Assembly: GCA_041180805.1 (NCBI GenBank)
Contig: JBEGQX010000078.1
Coordinates: 1 to 9,570 of the forward strand
Origin: JBEGQX01 sp041180805
GTDB lineage: Bacteria; Planctomycetota; Planctomycetia; Gemmatales; Gemmataceae
DNA: 9,570 bases
Reading direction: 5' to 3'
Below are positions 5,950 to 9,570 of this stretch, piece by piece. The number at the start of each line of letters is the position of its first letter. Positions within the stretch are counted from its first letter, which is position 1. Made by a program: the position numbers and the translations under genes. The notes below the pieces were generated by a model. That model saw nothing but the letters and a program-made list of their open reading frames with translations, was not told where the DNA came from and searched no databases.

Positions 5950-8322
5950 ATGTACAGATGGCTTGGCCGTCTAGCCGCCAACCACCCTTGGATCGTTTGC
6001 GCCATTTGGATTTGCCTTGGCGTTATAACGACTGCGTTCGCACCCTCGTGGGAAAAAAATTCCCAAGACGACGATATACGTTTTCTTCCACAGCGCTGTG
6101 ATAGTGTGCGTGGCTACAAACTTCTGGAAGAAGCGTTTCCAAATGACATTTTTGCCAGCAAGGTTGTCTTTTTACTGAAAAGAAAAGATGGCCCGCTTCA
6201 AGCTGCTGACTCGCTTAAATTGGACAAGGCTGTAAGTGCACTAAGAGCACTCGCAAAGGAAGAACCGAAACTTCAAATTGGGAAAATTCTTTACGAAAAA
6301 GAACCGGTCATCGGCAAAAAGCTGAAAAGTCAGGATGAACGATGCTCTTTGGTTCAAGTTTTTTTGGCAACCCCTTACATGGCCAACCAGACCAGGGTTT
6401 CGGTGGACCGCGCAGAGCAGGTCTTTCGTTCTAACTTACCAATTGACCCTAATGAACCTTTGGAAATTATAACTACCGGAATAGCCGCCATAGGCCGAGA
6501 CTTGGTTAGCGCAGGGGCTTCCAGTCTGGATAGCACAACAATCGCCACCATATTACTGGTTATCGTAACCCTTCTATTTGTGTACCGCGCTCCCGGGCTA
6601 GCTATTATTCCACTAATAACCATTGTCATGGCGGTTTGGATTGCCTTGGAATGTCTGGCTTTATGCACACTGATTCCTGGCTTTTTCCTGATGAATATCA
6701 GCAAGATTTTTGCCATCGTAATGCTATATGGGGCGGGAACCGATTATTGCCTGTTTTTAATCAGTCGTTATCGCGAAGAACTTGCCAAGGGAATGATTCC
6801 ACGCGAAGCCATTGCCTCGGCTGTGGAACATGTTGGTCATGCCATCGTTGCCAGTGCTGGCACAGTCATTTGCGGGTTGGGCCTTATGATACTTGCGGAA
6901 TTCGCAAAGGTACGCTGTGGTGGCCCCGCTATTGGCCTAAGCCTTATTGTTGCGCTGGCAGCTTCCCTAACCCTTGCCCCGGCGCTTTTAAGCATAAGCG
7001 GAAAACTGGCTTTCTGGCCTGCCAAGATTCCTAAGCCAAAAGACCCTGAGGTGGAATTCGCAACCTGGTTTAAATTTGGAGACATAATTGTTCGCCACCC
7101 GCTTCAATGTATCGCGGTGGTGGTTCTGGTTCTCTCGCCACTGGCTTATTATGGTATGCAAGTTATACCGAGCTATAAGGCAACAGGCGAACTTTCAAGA
7201 AAATCACAAAGTGTGCTTGGAATGAACGCCATTCAGGAACATTTCAGCCCCGGTGAACTTGGCCCGATTATTGTTCTTTTAGAATCCAACCGTCCGTGGG
7301 ATAACCCGGAAGGCAAAAGAATTCTCAGCCATCTAAGCCAGGGATTTCAAAAACTACCGCAAATTTCGGAAGTAAGAAGTCTTACGCAACCTCTTGGCGA
7401 ACCATTAAAGGAACCTAAGGCTTTAACCGCTGATCCTCAGGGATTGATCAAAAAGTTCTGGGTTAATGTTCTACAGGGTGTTGACGAACAGATCATGCGG
7501 ACGGCAAAGGAATATTTTCTTGCCACACTGGTTAATCGTGAAAAAAAGGAAAAAAACAAGCTACGGTATGTCACAAGAATGGAAGTTGTTCTTAAAACAG
7601 ACCCCTTTGATCCGCAAAGCCAGCCTATACTGGAAAACCTACGATATTGGGTGAGAGAGCAACTCCCTTGGGCTGTTTCCAAAAATCGGATTGTAAATTC
7701 TGAGCTTTATGGGTTGACAGTATCCGCGCAGGACATGGCAAATGTCACTGAAAGCGACCGTTTCAGGATCAACTGTCTGGTGATCGGCGGCATTTTCCTC
7801 ATACTGCTTTATCTGGTTCGAAATCCCTGGCTGGCAGGATACCTTCTTGTGACTGTTCTTTTCAGTTATCTGGTAACATTGGGCGCCACAGCCTTGATGG
7901 CACACTGGTATGATGGTAGACCCATAGGTGAGCTTGATTGGCGGGTTCCTTTCTTCTTGTTCATTATTCTTGTGGCAGTGGGTGAAGATTATAACATTCT
8001 GCTTGTAACCCGAATGATCCAGGAAAGAGCCTTGCTCGGATCGATTGATGGAACCAGAAAAGCATTGGCGATGACCGGAGGAACCATCACATCCTGTGGA
8101 CTCATCATGGCAGGCACTTTCGCCACCTTGATGCTGGCCGGATTGAATACGCTTTTCCAAATTGGTTTTGCATTGGCTTTTGGTGTCATACTAGACACCT
8201 TTGTTGTCAGGCCAATTTTAGTCCCAGCGTTCACTGTTTGGCTTTGGAATTTAGAGGACGGAAACAAGGCCTCGAATTTATTTCGCCCAAAATATCGAAT
8301 GCGACTTCGGAAGGCTGTATAA
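5950..8322 (+). CDS. MMPL/RND-superfamily transporter
   Basis: A 790-residue inner-membrane exporter with the duplicated MMPL layout. There is one N-terminal helix (about 13-31), an extracytoplasmic domain (about 35-190), a helix bundle (about 195-355), a second anchoring helix (385-402), a second outer domain (405-600) and a second bundle (608-765). The proton-relay motifs of helices 4 and 10 are visible: GAGTDYCLFLISRYREEL (261-278, D265-Y266), and GEDYNILLVTRMIQER (678-693, D680-Y681 preceded by Glu679). Family members use proton-motive force to move lipids, hopanoids or hydrophobic compounds to the outer membrane or cell surface. The substrate here cannot be inferred, as no lipid-synthesis gene is adjacent. 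The protein is complete in length. It is transcribed alone from the 390-nt intergenic region and ends at a strong terminator that begins immediately after its stop codon. Confidence 0.93.
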   Translation: MYRWLGRLAANHPWIVCAIWICLGVITTAFAPSWEKNSQDDDIRFLPQRCDSVRGYKLLEEAFPNDIFASKVVFLLKRKDGPLQAADSLKLDKAVSALRALAKEEPKLQIGKILYEKEPVIGKKLKSQDERCSLVQVFLATPYMANQTRVSVDRAEQVFRSNLPIDPNEPLEIITTGIAAIGRDLVSAGASSLDSTTIATILLVIVTLLFVYRAPGLAIIPLITIVMAVWIALECLALCTLIPGFFLMNISKIFAIVMLYGAGTDYCLFLISRYREELAKGMIPREAIASAVEHVGHAIVASAGTVICGLGLMILAEFAKVRCGGPAIGLSLIVALAASLTLAPALLSISGKLAFWPAKIPKPKDPEVEFATWFKFGDIIVRHPLQCIAVVVLVLSPLAYYGMQVIPSYKATGELSRKSQSVLGMNAIQEHFSPGELGPIIVLLESNRPWDNPEGKRILSHLSQGFQKLPQISEVRSLTQPLGEPLKEPKALTADPQGLIKKFWVNVLQGVDEQIMRTAKEYFLATLVNREKKEKNKLRYVTRMEVVLKTDPFDPQSQPILENLRYWVREQLPWAVSKNRIVNSELYGLTVSAQDMANVTESDRFRINCLVIGGIFLILLYLVRNPWLAGYLLVTVLFSYLVTLGATALMAHWYDGRPIGELDWRVPFFLFIILVAVGEDYNILLVTRMIQERALLGSIDGTRKALAMTGGTITSCGLIMAGTFATLMLAGLNTLFQIGFALAFGVILDTFVVRPILVPAFTVWLWNLEDGNKASNLFRPKYRMRLRKAV

Positions 8323-8323
8323 A

Positions 8324-8358
8324 AAAAGCCTTTCCCGAAGATTCCGGGAAAGGCTTTT
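8324..8358. terminator. Bidirectional intrinsic terminator between MMPL and rpsT
   Basis: Arms AAAAGCCTTTCCCG (8324-8337) and CGGGAAAGGCTTTT (8345-8358) pair perfectly over 14 bp around a 7-nt loop. Read leftwards, as for rpsT, the stem is followed by a run of seven T residues (8327-8321). Read rightwards, as for the MMPL gene, it ends in TTTT. The first arm starts 2 nt after the MMPL stop, and the second ends 17 nt before the rpsT stop. It is thus placed and built to stop both converging transcripts. Confidence 0.92.
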
Positions 8359-8375
8359 AAAGAATTCAAAAGATA

Positions 8376-8645
8376 TTACTTTTTGGCAGCAGGCTTATTC
8401 AAAAGCTTTGCAAGCTGCCTTTTAATTCTGGCAGCCTTATTTGGGTGAATAACATTCTTGGCACCGGCTTTATCCAACTTTTTCGCTGCCAGATTGTATT
8501 CCTTTTGCAATTCTTCTTTGGAAGCATTTTCCAAAGACTGCAAATTCTTGACCTGCAATTTGATTTCGCGAAGCTTGGCGCGATTTTGCAGCCTACGCTT
8601 CTCGGATTTGCGCATGTTCTTTTTGGCGCTGCGCGTATGGGGCAT
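8376..8645 (-). CDS. rpsT: 30S ribosomal protein S20
   Basis: A primary 16S rRNA-binding protein of the small subunit, folding as a helical bundle. The 89 residues are the normal length. The basic N-terminus MPHTRSAKKNMRKSEKRRLQ contains the conserved SAKK and R-x-x-x-x-N elements, and the conserved end NVIHPNKAARIKRQLAKLL (64-82) is intact. AGGAG lies 7 nt upstream of the ATG, and a sigma70-like promoter lies at 8700-8727. It is a single-gene unit bounded by its own promoter and the shared terminator. In Escherichia coli S20 represses its own translation; I see no clear hairpin mimicking 16S rRNA in the short leader, so such control is not supported here. Confidence 0.97.
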   Translation of the reverse strand: MPHTRSAKKNMRKSEKRRLQNRAKLREIKLQVKNLQSLENASKEELQKEYNLAAKKLDKAGAKNVIHPNKAARIKRQLAKLLNKPAAKK

Positions 8646-8699
8646 AGAAAACTCCTAAAACTTTCAAAAACCTTAATATTCGCCCACGGGCAAAAAATT

Positions 8700-8727
8700 A
8701 TTCTAAAATCTTGCATGAATTAGACAA
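8700..8727 (-). promoter_or_regulatory. rpsT: Sigma70-like promoter of rpsT
   Basis: On the minus strand, TTGTCT (8727-8722) and TAGAAT (8705-8700) are separated by 16 nt. Transcription would begin near 8693, giving a leader of roughly 48 nt that contains the AGGAG ribosome-binding site. The position between the upstream stop at 8745 and rpsT fits a dedicated ribosomal-protein promoter. It is recognised by hexamer match and spacing only. Confidence 0.55.
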
Positions 8728-8744
8728 GGGGCACAAACAAGGAA

Positions 8745-9570
8745 TTAATCCCAAACCAAACAGTGAACATTTGGACACTCAGCAACCCATTCCCAATCCT
8801 TGGGGTTTTTGCATACCACTTTTTCGTTTGCTAACGCCATCATCTCGCACCATTTGGTGTAATCCAAATCAGTGGAAAGCTTTTTAAAGGGTGTCTTGGC
8901 CATTTTGGAAACAGCAAGCTTCTTAATTTTGCTTTCTTTGTTCTCCAAAACCTTAGAAAGATTTAAATCTATACCAAGATTCAACTTACGAGTTTCCGTT
9001 GCCACAGAACTTCGAATAATTCCTATTGTTTCCCTGCAAAATTTAGCTGGTTTTGGATCCAAAGGTCCCTGAAAGGGAAATAATCTTTCCAGGATTTCTG
9101 GCAAACCAAACGGAACAATTTCCAGTCTGGACTTTTCGAGAGAAAAACCACCCGAAAGCCGAATATCGTTGGATAAACTTGCTCTCTCGGCCTCCAATTT
9201 TTTAAGAAATTGTTTCTTTTGAATTCCCAAATCCAATCCCAACCGTACAAGGCTGGGCAGTCTTTCCTGAAATTTTCCCAAGTCTCCTTTTTGGGAACAT
9301 ACTTTTGCCAGGCGATCCAACCTAAGAGTTATCCTTTCCAACATCGGGTAAAAAGGATTTTTCTTAGCGTTTGAATTTCTGAAAATGGCAAGCTTTTTAA
9401 GTTTCCCCAGATGCTCCTGAATAAATGCTGGAAGCGTGGCATTTTCGTCCAAGTGCCAGCAAAACCACAGATCCTTGATTTCTGAACGTAACCAAACATC
9501 AAAAAAAGCCCTGGCATTTTGGCAATCATAATTCTTTTGGGATTTATCGGCTAATCCGCCTGAAAAGAGT
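8745..9570 (-). CDS. Unrecognised protein with irregular leucine-rich segments, N-terminus cut by window edge
   Basis: The frame is open from the right edge to TAA at 8745-8747, giving about 274 C-terminal residues. A TTG at 9452 could be read as a start, but coding-like sequence continues upstream (NARAFFDVWLRSEIKDLWFCW), so the gene very probably extends beyond the window. I do not recognise a family. Short hydrophobic segments recur with similar spacing: IKDLWFCW, LKKLAIFRN, LERITLRLD, LVRLGLDLG, RKLNLGIDL, IKKLAVSK and, at the end, NVHCLVWD. This resembles strands of irregular leucine-rich repeats, but no consensus repeat can be set. The middle is rich in Lys, Glu and Leu and may be helical. 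No signal peptide can be judged. It is followed, 99 nt downstream, by rpsT with its own promoter, so the two are probably separate units. Confidence 0.6.
   Translation of the reverse strand, partial: LFSGGLADKSQKNYDCQNARAFFDVWLRSEIKDLWFCWHLDENATLPAFIQEHLGKLKKLAIFRNSNAKKNPFYPMLERITLRLDRLAKVCSQKGDLGKFQERLPSLVRLGLDLGIQKKQFLKKLEAERASLSNDIRLSGGFSLEKSRLEIVPFGLPEILERLFPFQGPLDPKPAKFCRETIGIIRSSVATETRKLNLGIDLNLSKVLENKESKIKKLAVSKMAKTPFKKLSTDLDYTKWCEMMALANEKVVCKNPKDWEWVAECPNVHCLVWD

Noticed and set aside
7639..8160. A 173-codon minus-strand frame inside the MMPL gene
   Set aside because: It is antisense to conserved MMPL membrane helices and the GEDYN motif, so it is a shadow frame.
2357..9060. Seven GGATCC hexamers (2357, 2725, 3027, 3428, 5111, 5530, 9055), more than the roughly two expected by chance
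   Set aside because: Most fall in different codon contexts inside genes, with no shared flanks or regular spacing. The count is too small to support a functional repeat.

Overview
The window reads as bacterial chromosome of moderate GC, most likely from a planctomycete (phylum Planctomycetota). This rests on the mix of families: a secreted DUF1080 protein, a HisG whose opening matches the planctomycete/verrucomicrobial style, a stand-alone cobalamin-binding radical SAM protein of the TIGR03960 type, and a large MMPL exporter. It is an inference from remembered family sequences, not from a search. Genes are tightly packed. I saw no rRNA, tRNA, insertion sequence, phage gene or CRISPR array.

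Layout: (1) 1-1895, minus strand: a GNAT acetyltransferase, an EamA-type membrane permease and, running off the left edge, an exported DUF1080 protein. (2) 1940-3719, plus strand: apt, hisI and hisG, closely spaced, with hisI and hisG overlapping by 4 nt. The products of apt and hisG both consume PRPP, and HisI acts two steps after HisG in histidine synthesis. (3) 3742-5559, minus strand: a 605-residue TIGR03960-type radical SAM protein, convergent with hisG across 22 nt. (4) 5560-5949: a 390-nt AT-rich divergent intergenic region with several small dyads and no convincing gene. (5) 5950-8322, plus strand: a 790-residue MMPL/RND-type exporter. (6) 8324-8358: a near-ideal bidirectional terminator shared with the converging rpsT gene. 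(7) 8376-8645, minus strand: rpsT (ribosomal protein S20) with its own recognisable promoter. (8) 8745 to the right edge, minus strand: the C-terminal part of an unrecognised protein with irregular leucine-rich segments.

Most genes are ordinary housekeeping or transport genes, and I do not see a clear new multi-gene system. The points most worth checking are: the EamA gene, which has no ATG, GTG or TTG start before its first membrane helix and lies in the same frame as the GNAT gene after a single TAG; the unrecognised protein beside rpsT; and the radical SAM protein, whose function is unknown and whose usual partner gene is absent here.
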